Assembly (NCBI GenBank): GCA_963681505.1
Contig: OY811978.1
Span: 9,869,288-9,933,287, forward strand
Reading direction: 5' to 3'
Length of the DNA: 64,000 nucleotides
Source of the DNA: Eunapius fragilis
Taxonomy: Eukaryota; Porifera; Demospongiae; Spongillida; Spongillidae
This document shows, piece after piece, positions 29,401-41,834 of the stretch. A program made the position numbers and the translations under genes. Positions within the stretch are counted from its first letter, which is position 1. Each line of letters starts with the position of its first letter. The notes beneath the pieces were generated by a model. That model had not been told where the DNA came from and did not search any database. It saw only the letters and a program-made list of their open reading frames with translations.

Positions 29401-32392
29401 GAAATACTTCACTCCTGCAGGAGTCAGACATATTGACATACTTGACTCCTGCAGGAGTCATACATTGATATAATTGACTCCTGCAGGAGTCAGACATATT
29501 GACATACTTGACTCCTGCAGGAGTCATTATTGAAATAATTGACTCCTGCAGGAGTCATTCATTGAAATACTTGAGTGACATACTTGACTCCTGCAGGTAT
29601 CACACATACTGACATACTTGACTCCTGCAGGAGTCATGCTTGGAGATACGTGACTACTGCAGGAGTCATTCATAGTGACATATTTCACACCAGCGGGAGT
29701 CATACATGGAGATTGCTCACTCCTGCCGGAGTCATACATATTGATATATGACTCCTGTAGTAGTCATTGATACTGACATACTTGACTCCTTCAGGTGTCA
29801 TACATGGAGATAATTGACTCCTGCAGGAGTCACACATATTGAAATACTTGACTCCTGCCGGAGTTATACATTGAAATACTTGACTCCTGCAGGAGTCAGA
29901 CATTTTACAATACTTGTCCCCTGCAGGAGTCAGACATATTGATATACTTGACTCCTGCAGGAGTCATAATTGAAATAATAGACTCCTGCAGGAGTCATAC
30001 ATTGAAATACTTGAGTGACATACTTGACTACTGCAGGAGTCATACATACTGACATACTTGACTCCTGCAGGAGTCATGCTTGGAGATACTTGACTCCTGC
30101 AGGAGTCATGCATTGAGATACTTGACTCCTGCAGGAGTCTTGCATACTGTCATACTTGACTCCTGCAGGAGTCATGCAAATATATGTGTGACTCCTGCAG
30201 GAGTCAAACATATTGAAATACTTGACTCCTGCAGGAGTCATACATTGAAATACTTGACTCCTGCAGGAGTCAGACACATTGACATACTTGACTTTTGCAG
30301 GAGTCATAATTTAAATACTTGACTCCTGCAGGAGTCATACATTGAAATTCTTGAGTGACATACTTCACTCCTACAGGAGTATTACATACTGACATACTTG
30401 ACTCCTGCAGGAGTCATACATGGAGATACTTGACTCCTGCAGGAGTCATACATTGAGATACTTGACTCCAGCACGAGTCTTGCATACTGACATACTAGAC
30501 TCCTGCAGGAGTGATGCAAATATATAGTTGACTCATGCAGGAGTCATACATACTGGCATACTTGACTCCTGCAGGAGTCATGCACGGAGGTAAATGACTC
30601 CTGGAGGCGTCATACATATTGACATACTTTACTCCTGCAGGAGTCATTCAATGAAGTATTTGACTCCTGCAGGAGTCATGCATTGAAATACTTGACTCCT
30701 GCGGGAGTCATACATTGAAATACTTGACTCCTGCAGGAGTCATTGATACTCTCATTCTTTACTCCTGCAGATGTCATGCATGGAGATACTTGACTCCTGC
30801 AAGAGTCATACATATTGACATTCTTGACTCCTGCAGGAGTCATTCATTGAAATACTTCACTCCTGCAGGAGTCATACATATTGACATATGACTCCTGTTG
30901 GAGTCAATGATACTGAAATACTTGACTCCTTCAGGTGTCATGCATGGAGATACTTGACTCCTGCAGGAGTCATACATATCGAAATACTTGACTACTGCAG
31001 GAGTCAGACATATTGTGACATACTTGACTCCTGCAGGAGTCATACATTGAAATACTAGACTCCTGCAGGAGTCAGACATATTGACATGCTTGACTCCTGC
31101 AGGAGTCATACATTGAAATACTAGACTCCTGCAGGAGTCAGACATATTGACATGCTTGACTCCTGCAGGAGTCATAATTGAAACAATTGACTCCTGCAGG
31201 AGTCATTCATTGTAACACTTGAGTGACATACTTGACTCCTGCAGGTATCACACATACTGACATACTTGACTCCTGCAGGAGTCATGCTTAGAGATACTTG
31301 ACTCCTGCAGGAGTCATACATTGAGATACTTGACTGCTGCAGCAGTCTTGCATACTGACATACTTGACTCCTGCAGGAGTCATGCAAATATATATTTGAC
31401 TCCTGCAGGAGTCATACATACTGACATAGTTGACTCCTGCAGGATTCAAGCATGAAGATACATGACTCCTGAAGGAGTCATACATATTGACATACTTTAC
31501 TCCTGCAGGAGTCCTTCATTGAAGTATATGACTCCTGCATGCAGGAGTCATGCATACTGACTAACTTGACTCTTGTAGGAGTCATACATTGAAATACTTG
31601 ACTCCTGCAGGAGTCATTCAAAGTGACATATTTGTCTCCTGCAGGAGTCATACATTGAAATACTTGACTCCTGCAGGAGTCAGACATATTGACATACTTG
31701 ACTCCTGCAGGAGTCATAATTGAAATACTTGACTCCTGCAGGAGTAATAAACATTGAAATTCTTGAGTGACATACTTGACTCCTGCAGGAGTCATACATA
31801 CTGACATACTTGACCCCTGCAGGAGTCATGCATGGAGATACTTGACTCCTGCAGGAGTCATACATTGAGATACTTGACTCCTGCAGGAGTCTTGCATACT
31901 TACATACTTGACTGCTGCAGGAGTCATGCAAATATATATTTGACTCCTGCAGGAGTCATACATACTGACATACTTGACTAATGCAGGATTCAAGCATGGA
32001 GATACATGACTCCTGGAGGAGTCATACATATTGACATACTATACTCCTGCAGGAGTCCTTCAATGAAATATTTGACTCCTGCAGGAGTCATGCATACTGA
32101 CAAACTTGACTCTTGTAGGAGTCATACATTGAAATACTCGACTCCTGCAGGAGTCATTCATAGTGACATATTTGACTCCTGCAGCAGTCATCCAATCTGA
32201 CATACTTGACTCCTGCAGGAGTCATGCAAATATATAGTTGACTCCTGCAGGAGTGATACATATTGACATACTTGACTCCTGCAGTACTCATACATTCTGA
32301 CATACTTGACTCCTGCAGGAGTCATGCATGGAGATACTTGACTCTCTTGCAGGAGTCATACATATAGACATATTTGACTTTTGCTGGAGTCA
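26466..32392. repeat. Satellite C, block 2
   Basis: Same 18-bp palindromic core and spacer set as block 1. Contains a 1318-bp tandem duplication (about 27780-29098 and 29098-30416). A degenerate unit, TTGAGTGACATAC, in which most of the core is lost, recurs near 27286, 28253, 29031, 29571, 30351, 31213 and 31766 and marks higher-order repeats. Confidence 0.94.
27780..30416. repeat. 1318-bp tandem duplication in satellite C
   Basis: Landmarks repeat at a constant offset of 1318 bp: CTGCGGGAGTCATACATCG, the CACACCAGCGGGAGTCAT variant core (28368 and 29686) and CATGCATTGAGATACTTG. Differences are sparse, for example TTTAAAATAC near 28590 versus TTTACAATAC near 29910. Confidence 0.8.
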
Positions 32393-33163
32393 TCTTAACC
32401 TGCGTCAGCAGGTTCAATATAGGATTGATTGAGGAATGATGAATGTCATTAAAAATTTTAAATCGCGTCGGGAGGGACAACGGAGAAACGGATCACTTAT
32501 CTCGTTGCAGCAATCGAACGACAACACCAAGAACTACGTTTTCATGCTAGTTTCATGTCATTAAACTATGCGCTTCCAGACAAACAAAGAACCTGCTTCT
32601 CGTGCCCATTCCCAAAAAAATTGTTCGTCGTCGTCGTCGTCGTCTTCCTTAGGAAGGTATAACTCGAGCTACGATCGGTTTAAAAGAACGAAAATAGTAC
32701 CAATCACTTCAGAATTTACCGGCACGTTATCCTAGCATGTCATTTGGACATATATCACATCTAGAAAGAAACAACAGCGAGAAATACCCTATTTTGTTGC
32801 AAGTTCTATGGCCATCTAGCAAGTTCTAGCAAGTTCTTAATAAAAAAAGGAATAAAAAACTTATGAAACAAGTAAATAAAAACATTCTCTAACGAGAAAG
32901 TTGGTGGGCATATAGGATTGACAATGTTGGTGTACAAAGCACGGAAACAAGTGTGACAGAAATGTTACTGGAAAATTGAAATAGGCCTATATTTAGCCCA
33001 GTCACATTTAGGCAGCGCACGCCTGAGAAAATGGGCTAAATATAGGCCTATTTCAATTTTCCAGTAACATTTCTGTCACACTTGTTTCCGTGCTTTTTAC
33101 ACCAACATTGTCAATCCTATATGCCCACCAACTTTCTCGTTAGAGAATGTTTTTATTTACTTG
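32393..33163 (+). mobile_element. Hairpin-ended element, diverged subfamily, 771 bp
   Basis: Begins A|TCTTAACCTGCG and ends TTTATTTACTTG|T. The flanking satellite reads GAGTCA...TACATTG, which is continuous in the related empty site at 34808-34817, so insertion is between A and T with no duplication. It starts with a 7-bp-stem hairpin (AACCTGC-GTCA-GCAGGTT). The first 370 bp align in order, at low identity, with the arm of the other copies (TATAGGATT, GAATGTCATTAAAAA, CGGATCA, GTTTCATGTC, TTCAGAAT). It ends in the 296-bp palindrome at 32868-33163. It has no MITE and is therefore an empty site for it. There is no transposase or helicase frame. Confidence 0.8.
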
Positions 33164-33164
33164 T
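32868..33164. repeat. Giant terminal palindrome of the diverged element
   Basis: Two arms of about 133 nt start ACAAGTAAATAAAAACATTC and are complementary with one mismatch seen (ACAAAGC versus AAAAAGC), around a loop of about 31 nt (GTCACATTTAGGCAGCG and on). Inner arm sequence differs strongly from that of the other subfamily, while the outer 45 nt are nearly the same. Confidence 0.9.
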
Positions 33165-36100
33165 ACATTGAATTACTTGACTCCTGCAGGAGTCATACAT
33201 ATTGACATACTCGACTCCTGCAGGACTCATACTTTCTGACTTACTTGACTCCAGCAGGAGTCATATATGGAGATTGCTCACTCCTGCAGGAGTCATACAA
33301 ATTGACATATGACTCCTGCAGTAGTCATTGATACTGACATACTTGACTCCTGCAGGAGTCATGATTGGAGATACTTGACTCCTGCATGAGTCATACATAT
33401 TGACATATTTGACTCGTGCAGCAGTCATTCATTGAAATACTTGACTCCTGCGGGAGTCATACATCGAAATACTTCACTCCTACAGGAGTCATTGATACTG
33501 ACATTCTTTACTCCTGCAGGTGTCATGCATGGAGATACTTGACTCCTGCAAGAGTCATACATATTGACATTCTTGACTCCTGCAGGAGTCATTCATTGAA
33601 ATACTTCACTCCTGCAAGAGTCATACATATTGACATATGACTCCTGTAGGAGTCATTGATGCTGAAATACTTGACTCCTTCAGGTGTCATGCATGGAGAT
33701 ACTTGACTCATGCAGGAATGATTCATATCGAAATACTTGACGCCTGCAGGAGTCATACATTGAGATACTTGCCAGCTGCATGAGTCTTGCATACTTACAT
33801 ACTTGACTCCTGCAGGAGTCATGCAAATATATATTTGACTCCTGCAGGAGTCATACATACTGACATACTTGACTAATGCAGGATTCAAGCATGGAGATAC
33901 ATGACTCCTGGAGGAGTCATTCATACTGACATACTATACTCCTGCAGGAGTCCTTCAATGAAATATTTGACTCCTGCAGGAGTCATGCATACTGTCTAAC
34001 TTGACTCTTGTAGGAGTCATACATTGAAATACTTGACTCCTGCAGGAGTCATTCATAATGACATATTTGACTCCTGCAGGAGTCATACATTGAAATACTT
34101 GACTCCTGCATGAGTCAGACATATTGACATACTTGACTCCTGCAGGAGTCATAATTGAAATACTTGACTCCTGCAGGAGTCATATACATTGAAATTCTTG
34201 AGTGACATACTTGACTCCTGCAGGAGTCATACATACTGACATACTTGACTCCTGCAGGAGTCATGAATGGAGATGCTTGACTCCTGCATGAGTCATACAT
34301 TGAGATACTTGACTCCTGCTGGAGTCTTGCATACTGACATACTTGACTCCTGCAGGAGTCATGGAAATATATATTTGACTCCTGCAGGAGTCATACAGAC
34401 TGACATACTTGACTCCTGCAGGAGTAATGCATGGAGATACATGACTCCTGGAGGAGTCATACATATTGACATACTTTACTCCTGCAGGAGTCCTTCATTG
34501 AAATATTTGAATCCTGCAGGAGTCATGCATACTGACAAACTTGACTTTGGTAGGAGTAATACATTGAAATACTTGACACCTGCATGAGTCATTCATAGTG
34601 ACATATTTGCAGCAGTCATCCAATACTTGGCTCCTGCAGGAGTCATGCAAATAAATAGTTGACTCCTGCAGGAGTGATACATATTGACATACTTGACTCC
34701 TGCAGGACTCATACATTCTGACACATTTGACTCCTGCAGGAGTCATGCATGGAGATACTTGACTCTTGCAGGAGTCATACATATTGACATATTTGACTTT
34801 TGCAGGAGTCATACATTGAAATACTTGACTCCTACGGGAGTCATACATTGAAATACTTGACTCCTGCAGGAGTCATGCATACTGACATACTTGACTCCTG
34901 CAGGAGTCATGCAAATATATAGTTGACTCCTGCAGGAGTCATACATATTGACATACTTGACTCCTGCAGGACTCATACTTTCTGACATACTTGACTCCTG
35001 CAGGAGTCATACATGGAGATTGCTCACTCCTGCAGGAGTCATACAAATTGACATATGACTCCTGCAGGAGGCATTCTTACTGACATACTTGACTCCTGCA
35101 GGAGTCATGATTGGAGATACTTGACTCCTGCAGGAGTCATGATTGGAGATACTTGACTCCTGCAGGAGTCATACATATTGACATATTTGACTCCTGCAGG
35201 AGTCATACATTGAAATACTTGACTCCTGCGGGAGTCATACATCGAAATACTTGACTCCTGCAGGAGTCATTGATACTCTCATTCTTTACTCCTGCAGGTG
35301 TCATGCATGGAGATACTTGACTCCTGCAAGAGTCACACATATTGACATTCTTGACTCCTGCAGGAGTCATTCATTGAAATACTTCACTCCTGCAGGAGTC
35401 ATTCATATTGAAATATGATGATACTGAAATACTTGAATCCTTCAGGTGTCATGCATGGAGATACTTGACTCCTGCAGGAGTCATACATATCGAAATACTT
35501 GACTCCTGCAGGAGTCATACATTGAAATACTTGACTCCTGCAGGAGTCAGACATATTGACATACTTGACTCCTGCAGGAGTCATACATTGATATAATTGA
35601 CTCCTGCAGGAGTCAGACATATTGACATACTTGACTCCTGCAGGAGTCATAATTGAAATAATTGACTCCTGCAGGAGTCATTCATTGAAATACTTGAGTG
35701 ACATACTTGACACCTGCAGGAGTCATGCATACTGACATACTTGACTCATGCAGGAGTCATGCAAAAGTACAGTTGACTCCTGCAGGAGTTATACATATTG
35801 ACATACTTGACTCCGTCAGGAGTCATGCATAGTGACATACTTGACTCCTGCAGGAGTCATACATTGAGATACTTGACTCCTGCAGGAGTCATGCATACTG
35901 ACATACTTGACTCCTGCAGGAGTCATGCAAATATGTAGTTGACTCCTGCAGGAGTCATACATATTGACATACTTGACTCCTGCGGGAGTCATACATGGAG
36001 ATTGCTCACTCCTGCAGGAGTCATACAAATTGACATATGACTCCTGCAGGAGGCATTCTTACTGACATACTTGACTCCTGCAGGAGTCATGATTGGAGAT

Positions 36101-36803
36101 ACTTGACTCCTGCAGGAGTCATACATATTGACATATTTGACTCCTGCAGGAGTCATACATTGAAATACTTGACTCCTGCGGGAGTCATACATCGAAATAC
36201 TTGACTCCTGCAGGAGTCATTGATACTCTCATTCTTTACTCCTGCAGGTGTCATGCATGGAGATACTTGACTCCTGCAAGAGTCATACATATTGACATTC
36301 TTGACTCCTGCAGGAGTCATTCATTGAAATACTTCACTCCTGCAGGAGTCATACATATTGAAATATGACTCCTGTAGGAGTCAATGATACTGAAATACTT
36401 GAATCCTTCAGGTGTCATGCATGGAGATACTTGACTCCTGCAGGAGTCATACATATCGAAATACTTGACTCCTGCAGGAGTCATACATTGAAATACTTTA
36501 CTCCTGCAGGAGTCAGACATATTGACATACTTGACTCCTGCAGGAGTCATACATTGATATAATTGACTCCTGCAGGAGTCAGACATATTGACATACTTGA
36601 CTCCTGCAGGAGTCATAATTGAAATAATTGACTCCTGCAGGAGTCATTCATTGAAATACTTGAGTGACATACTTGACTCCTGCAGGTATCACACATACTG
36701 ACATACTTGACTCCTGCAGGAGTCATGCTTGGAGATACGTGACTACTGCAGGAGTCATTCATAGTGACATATTTCACACCAGCGGGAGTCATACATGGAG
36801 ATT
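33164..36803. repeat. Satellite C, block 3
   Basis: Continuation of the 32-35-bp palindromic units. Segment 33780-34600 repeats 31890-32200 and neighbours through rare variants such as GACTAATGCAGGATTCAAGC. A duplication at an offset of about 918 bp links 35090-35700 with 36010-36660. Position 34808-34817 preserves the empty site of the 32393 insertion. Confidence 0.93.
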
Positions 36804-36925
36804 TCAACGCTGTAGCAGGATCAATCTGCAATATGTTATTCGGCACAATTCAGCGCGCTGCGACCGATTGCTGCACTGTCTTTGGTCCAATCTGCAAAAA
36901 TTCAGCACAATTCGGCACGCTGATT

Positions 36926-37832
36926 TCCACTACCAATCCCACTACCAATCCCACTACCAATCCCACTACCACTACCACTACCAATCCCACTACCAATCCC
37001 ACTACCAATCACACTACCAATCCCACTACCAATCCCACTACCACTACCAATCCCACTACCAATCCCATTACCACTACCACTACCAATCCCATTACCACTA
37101 CCACTACCAATTCCCCTACCAATCCCACTACCACTACAATTTCCACTACCAATGCCACTACCAATCCCACTACCAATCCCACTACCAATCCCACTACCAC
37201 TACCACTACCACTACCAATCCCACTACCAATCCCACTACCAATCCCACTACCAATCCCACTACCAATCCCACTACCAATCCCACTACCACTACCAATCCC
37301 ACTACCAATCCCACTACCAATCCCACTACCACTACCACTTCTACTACCAATCCCACTACCAATCCCACTACCACTACCACTACCAATCCCACTACCAATC
37401 CCAGTACCACTACCAATCCCACTACCAATCCCACTACCAATCCCACTACCACTACCAATCCCACTACCAATCCCACTACCACTACCACTACCAATCCCAC
37501 TACCACTACCACTACCAATTCCCCTACCAATCCCACTACCACTACAATTTCCACTACCAATGCCACTACCAATCCCACTACCAATCCCACTACCAATCCC
37601 ACTACCACTACCACTACCACTACCAATCCCACTACCAATCCCACTACCAATCCCACTACCAATCCCACTACCAATCCCACTACCAATCCCACTACCACTA
37701 CCAATCCCACTACAAATCCCACTACCAATCCCACTACCACTACCACTTCTACTACCAATCCCACTACCAATCCCACTACCACTACCACTACCAATCCCAC
37801 TACCAATCCCACTACCAATCCCACTACCAACT
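36926..37832. repeat. Microsatellite of CCACTA and CCAATC hexamers
   Basis: About 900 bp built only from 6-bp steps, mostly ACCAATCCCACT and ACCACT. A 408-bp internal duplication is visible from the shared variant CCAATTCCCCTACC at 37107 and 37515. A pure hexamer array without stop codons leaves several frames open on both strands (up to 439 codons, reading Gly-Ser-Gly-Ile, Thr-Asn-Pro or Leu-Pro-Ile). These are by-products, not genes. Confidence 0.93.
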
Positions 37833-38512
37833 ACGATTTGCCACGAATTGTTGCAGATTGATTCGGCGATAGTGCAGCAATCCGTTGTAGCGCGCCGAAT
37901 TGTTACAGATTGGTACCGCGAAAGTGCACCAATCCGTCGCAGCGCGCCGAATTGCGCTGAATTGTTACAGATTGAACACGTGAAAGTGCAGCAATCGGTC
38001 GCAGCGCGCCGAATAGTGCCGAATTGTTGCAGATTGATCCCGCGAAAATGCAACAACCCGTCGCAGCGCGCCGAAATGCGCCGAATTGTTACAGATTGAT
38101 CCCGTGAAAGTGCAGCAATCAGGTTGATCCCGTGAATGTGCAACAATCGGTCGCACCACGCCGAATGGCGCCGAATTGTTACAGATTGCATGGGCCAGCC
38201 GACGGGCACCAATCCGTCCATGCGCGCCTAATTACGCCGAATTGTTGCAGATTGACCCCGCCATCAATATATAACAATTCGGCGCGCTGCAAAGGATTGC
38301 TGCACTATCGCCGGATCAATCTGCAACAATTCGGCGCAATTCGGCGCGCTGCGACCGATTGCTGCACTTTCACGGGTTCAATCTGTAACAATTCAGCGCA
38401 ATTTGGCGCACTGCGACGGATTGGTGCACTTTAGTGGGATCAATCTACAACAATTCGGCACAATTCGGCACGCTGCGACGGATTGCAGCACATTTGCGGA
38501 ACCAATCTGGAA
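37833..38512. repeat. 62-bp tandem repeat with an orientation switch
   Basis: Degenerate units of TTGTTACAGATTGATCCCGC, then AAAGTGCAGCAATCCGTCGC and AGCGCGCCGAATTGCGCCGAA, about 62 bp. Orientation flips near 38268 (GACCCCGCCATCAATATATAACAATTCGG split around the AT-rich centre). GC-rich compared with the surrounding satellite. Confidence 0.85.
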
Positions 38513-40979
38513 CTATGCATGACTCCTGCAGGAGTCATTCATAGTGATATCCTAAACTCCTGCAAGAGTCATGCATGGAGATACTTGACTCTTGCAGGAG
38601 TCATACATATTGCAATATTTGACTCCTGCAGGAGTCATACATTGAGATACTTGACTCCTGCAGGAGTCATGCAAACATATAGTTGACTCCTGCCGGAGTA
38701 ATACATACTGACATACTTGACTTCTGCAGGAGTCATAAATATTGAAATACTTGACTCCTGCAGGAGTCATACATTGAAATACTTGACTCCTGCAGGAGTC
38801 ATAATTGAAATACTTGACTCCTGCAGGATTCATACATTGAAATAATTCTTAAGTGACATACTTGACTCCTGCAGGAGTCATACATACTGAGATAATTGAC
38901 TGCTGCAGGAGTCATCCATGGAGATACTTGACTCCTGCAGGAGTCATACATTGAGATACTTGACTCCTACAGGAGTCTTGCATACTGACATACATGACTC
39001 CTGCAGGAGTCATGCAAATATATATTTGACTCCTGCGGGAGTCATGCAAATATATATTTGACTCCTGCAGGAGTCATACAAACTGACATACTTGACTCCT
39101 GCCGGCAGGATTCATGCATGGAGATACATGTCTCCTGGAGGAGTCATACATATTGACATACTTTACTCCTATACAGGAGTCATTCATTGAAATACTTGAC
39201 TCCTGCAGGAGTCATTCATTGTGAAATATTTGACTCCTGCAGCTGTCATCCAACCTGACATACTTGACTCCTGCAGGAGTCATGCAAATCTATAGTTGAT
39301 TCCTGCAGGAGTCATACATATTGACATACTTGACTCCTGCAGGACTCATACATTCTGACATACATAACTCCTGCAGGAGTCATACATGGAGATTACTCAC
39401 TCCTGCAGGAGTCATACAAATTGACTTATGACTCCTGCAGGAGTCATTGATACTGACATATTTGACTCCTGCAGGAGTCATGCATGGAGATATATGACTC
39501 TTGCAGTAGTCATACATTTTGACATATTTGACTCCTGCAGGAGTCATACATTGAAATACTTGAGTCCTGCGGGAGTCATACATTGAGATACTTGACTCCT
39601 GCAGGAGTCAATGATACTGACGTACTTGACTCCTGCAGGTGTCATGTATGGAGATCCTTGACTCCTGCAAGAGTCTTACATATTGATATTCTTGACTCCT
39701 GCAGGAGTCATTCATTGAAATACATCACTCCTGCACGAGTCATATATTGAAGTACGTGACTCCTGCAGGAGTCATTCATAGTGACATATTTGACTCCTGC
39801 AGGAGTCATTCATGGAGATTGCTCACTCCTGCCGGAGTCATACATATTGACATATGACTCCTGCAGTAGTCATTGATACTGACATACTTGACTCCTTCAG
39901 GTGTCATACATGGAGATACTTGACTCCTGCAGGAGTCAGACATATTGATATACTTGATTCCTGCAGGAGTCATAATTGAAATAATTGACTCCTGCAGGAG
40001 TCATATACATTGAAGTACTTGAGTGACATACTTGACTCCTGCAGGAGTCATACATACTGACATACTTGACTCCTGCAGGAGTCATGCTTGGAGATACTTG
40101 ACTCCTGCAGGAGTCATACATTGAGATACTTGACTCCTGCAGGAGTCTTGCATGCTGACATACTTGACTCCTGCAGGAGTCATGCAAATATATGTACGAC
40201 TCCTGCAGGAGTCATACATACTAACATACTGACATACTTGACTCCTGCAGGAGTCATGCTTGGAGATACTTGACTCCTGCAGGAGTCATTCATTGAGGTA
40301 CTTGACTCCTGCAGGAGTCATTCATTGTAACATATTTGACTCCTGCAGCAGGCATACAAACTGACATATTTGACTCCTGCAGGAGTCATGCAAATATATA
40401 GTTGACTCCTGCAGGAGTCATACATACTGACATACTTGACTCCTGCAGGAGTCATAAATATTGAAATACTTGACTCCTGCAGGAGTCATACATTGAAGTA
40501 CTTGACTCCTGCAGGAGTCAGACATATTGACATACTTGACTCCTGCAGGAGACATAATTGAAATACTTGACTCCTGCAGGAGTCATACATTGAAATTCTT
40601 GAGTGACATACTTGACACTTGCAGGAGTCATACATAATGACATACTTGACTCCTGCAGGAGTCATGCATGGAGATACTTGACTCCTGCAGGAGTCGTACA
40701 TTGAGATACTTGACTCCTGCAGGAGTCTTGCATACTGACATACTTGACTCCTGCAGGAGTCATGCAAATATATAGTTGACTCATGCAGGAGTCATATATA
40801 CTGGCATACTTGAAATACTTCACTCCTGCACGAGTCATATATTGAAATACGTGACTCCTGCAGGAGTCATTCATAGTGACATATTTGACTCCTGCAGGAG
40901 TCATACATGGAGATTGCTCACTCCTGCCGGAGTTATACATATTGACATATGACTCCTGTAGTAGTCATTGATACTGACA
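38513..40979. repeat. Satellite C, block 4
   Basis: Palindromic 32-35-bp units. The spacer order in about 39600-40979 largely repeats that of 23840-25223 at an offset of about 15718 bp, including variants CATGTATGGAGATCC and CACGAGTCATATATTG. Both stretches lead into a hairpin-ended element. Confidence 0.93.
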
Positions 40980-40980
40980 C

Positions 40981-41265
40981 ACAAGTAAATAAAAACATTC
41001 TCTACGAGAAAGATGGTGGGATATAGGATTTGATTATGACATTGGTGGTGCAAAAAGCAAGGAAACAAGGTCTTATCAGAAGGGAAAATGTCGTAGTCCT
41101 ATATTTAGCACATTTCTAGGACATGTGTTGTTTGTGTGCTAAATATAGGACTATGACATTTCCCCTTCTGATAAGACCTTGTTACCTTGCTTTTTACACC
41201 ACCAATGTCACAATCAAATCCTATATCCCACCAACTTTCTCGTAGAGAATGTTTTTATTTACTTG
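40981..41265. repeat. Giant terminal palindrome, main subfamily
   Basis: Arms of about 131 nt with roughly six mismatches around a 22-nt loop (TTTCTAGGACATGTG and on). It begins ACAAGTAAATAAAAACATTC. The inner arm contains GGTCTTATCAGAAGG and CCTATATTTAGCACA. Full-length copies are at 43522-43806 and 53789-54073; a truncated one is at 25798-26007. Confidence 0.9.
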
Positions 41266-41308
41266 CTTTCTTTATTTTTTTTCTTACCCATTTAATTATA
41301 CAAGACAT

Positions 41309-41441
41309 TAGTCTCGTACCCAGACCGTCTATGACGTAAGCGATTATCGCTGTAAACAGTATAATCACTACGTCCATACGTATGGACGTAGTGTTTACAG
41401 CGATAATCGCTTATGTCATAGACGGTCTGGGTACGAGACTA
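41309..41441. mobile_element. 133-bp palindromic MITE, copy 2
   Basis: Same element as at 25629, flanked by ACAAGACAT on both sides (41300-41308 and 41442-41450), the reverse complement of the duplication at 25620. The shared duplication shows one insertion into an ancestral hairpin-ended element, later copied along with it. Confidence 0.87.
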
Positions 41442-41834
41442 ACAAGACATAGGAGGCTGATAGTCGATTGCTTATCAATGTATTATATTATATAAAAGCG
41501 AGTCCTCCAGCCGATTCTGAAGCTATTGGTGTAATTTTCATCGCTTAGAAATGTTCCTGTCCTGAGTTATGCGTGGGCAAGAAGGAGAAGACGACCCGCC
41601 CCTTGTTCAGAGACAGGGTACGAGGACGGGCAGTACACTCTTGTTCTCAACAACCACGCGGTTCAGCGACATGAAACAAAAACGAAACTACTCATTTTTG
41701 ACTTCTAGATCGATTGCTAAAAGAAGCTACACGACCCGATCGTCGGGAGTGTTGTTACAGACGGGTCGCGTTCTTTTAATGACATTCATAGTCGGGGTCA
41801 AATCCTATATGGAAGTTTCTAACGAAACTCCCGA

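Larger units (their letters stand above)
36804..38512. repeat. Non-satellite island: 62-bp repeat flanking a microsatellite
   Basis: Island inside satellite C. The left flank (36804-36925) and right end (about 38270-38512) carry a unit reading CAATCTGCAACAATTCGG...GCGCGCTGCGACCGATTGC. The middle right part (37833-38265) carries the same unit inverted. The flanks of the microsatellite are thus inverted repeats, and a second inversion point lies near 38268. This resembles foldback elements whose arms are tandem subrepeats. No terminal motif or target duplication is clear. Confidence 0.75.
40980..41834 (-). mobile_element. Hairpin-ended element, main subfamily, copy 2 (855 bp)
   Basis: Read on the minus strand it starts A|TCGGGAGTTTCG and ends with the giant palindrome (40981-41265). 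The plus-strand flanks GATACTGACA and TACTTGACTCC join seamlessly in empty copies at 27121-27141 and elsewhere, so there is no target duplication. Order on the plus strand: palindrome, AT-rich linker, MITE (41309-41441), arm of about 390 bp. The TC end folds as GGAAGTTTC-TAAC-GAAACTCCC (8 of 9 pairs). A frame of 90 codons (41569-41841) is open in this copy and in copies 3 and 4, without a domain I recognise; the copies are too alike for that to indicate selection. Confidence 0.82.

Noticed and set aside
36664..38221. Long frames (402, 365, 315 and 273 codons, and 439 on the minus strand) in the hexamer array
   Set aside because: A repeat in steps of 6 bp without stop words opens several frames at once. 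Composition is pure repeat, and no start context or flanking exon structure is seen.
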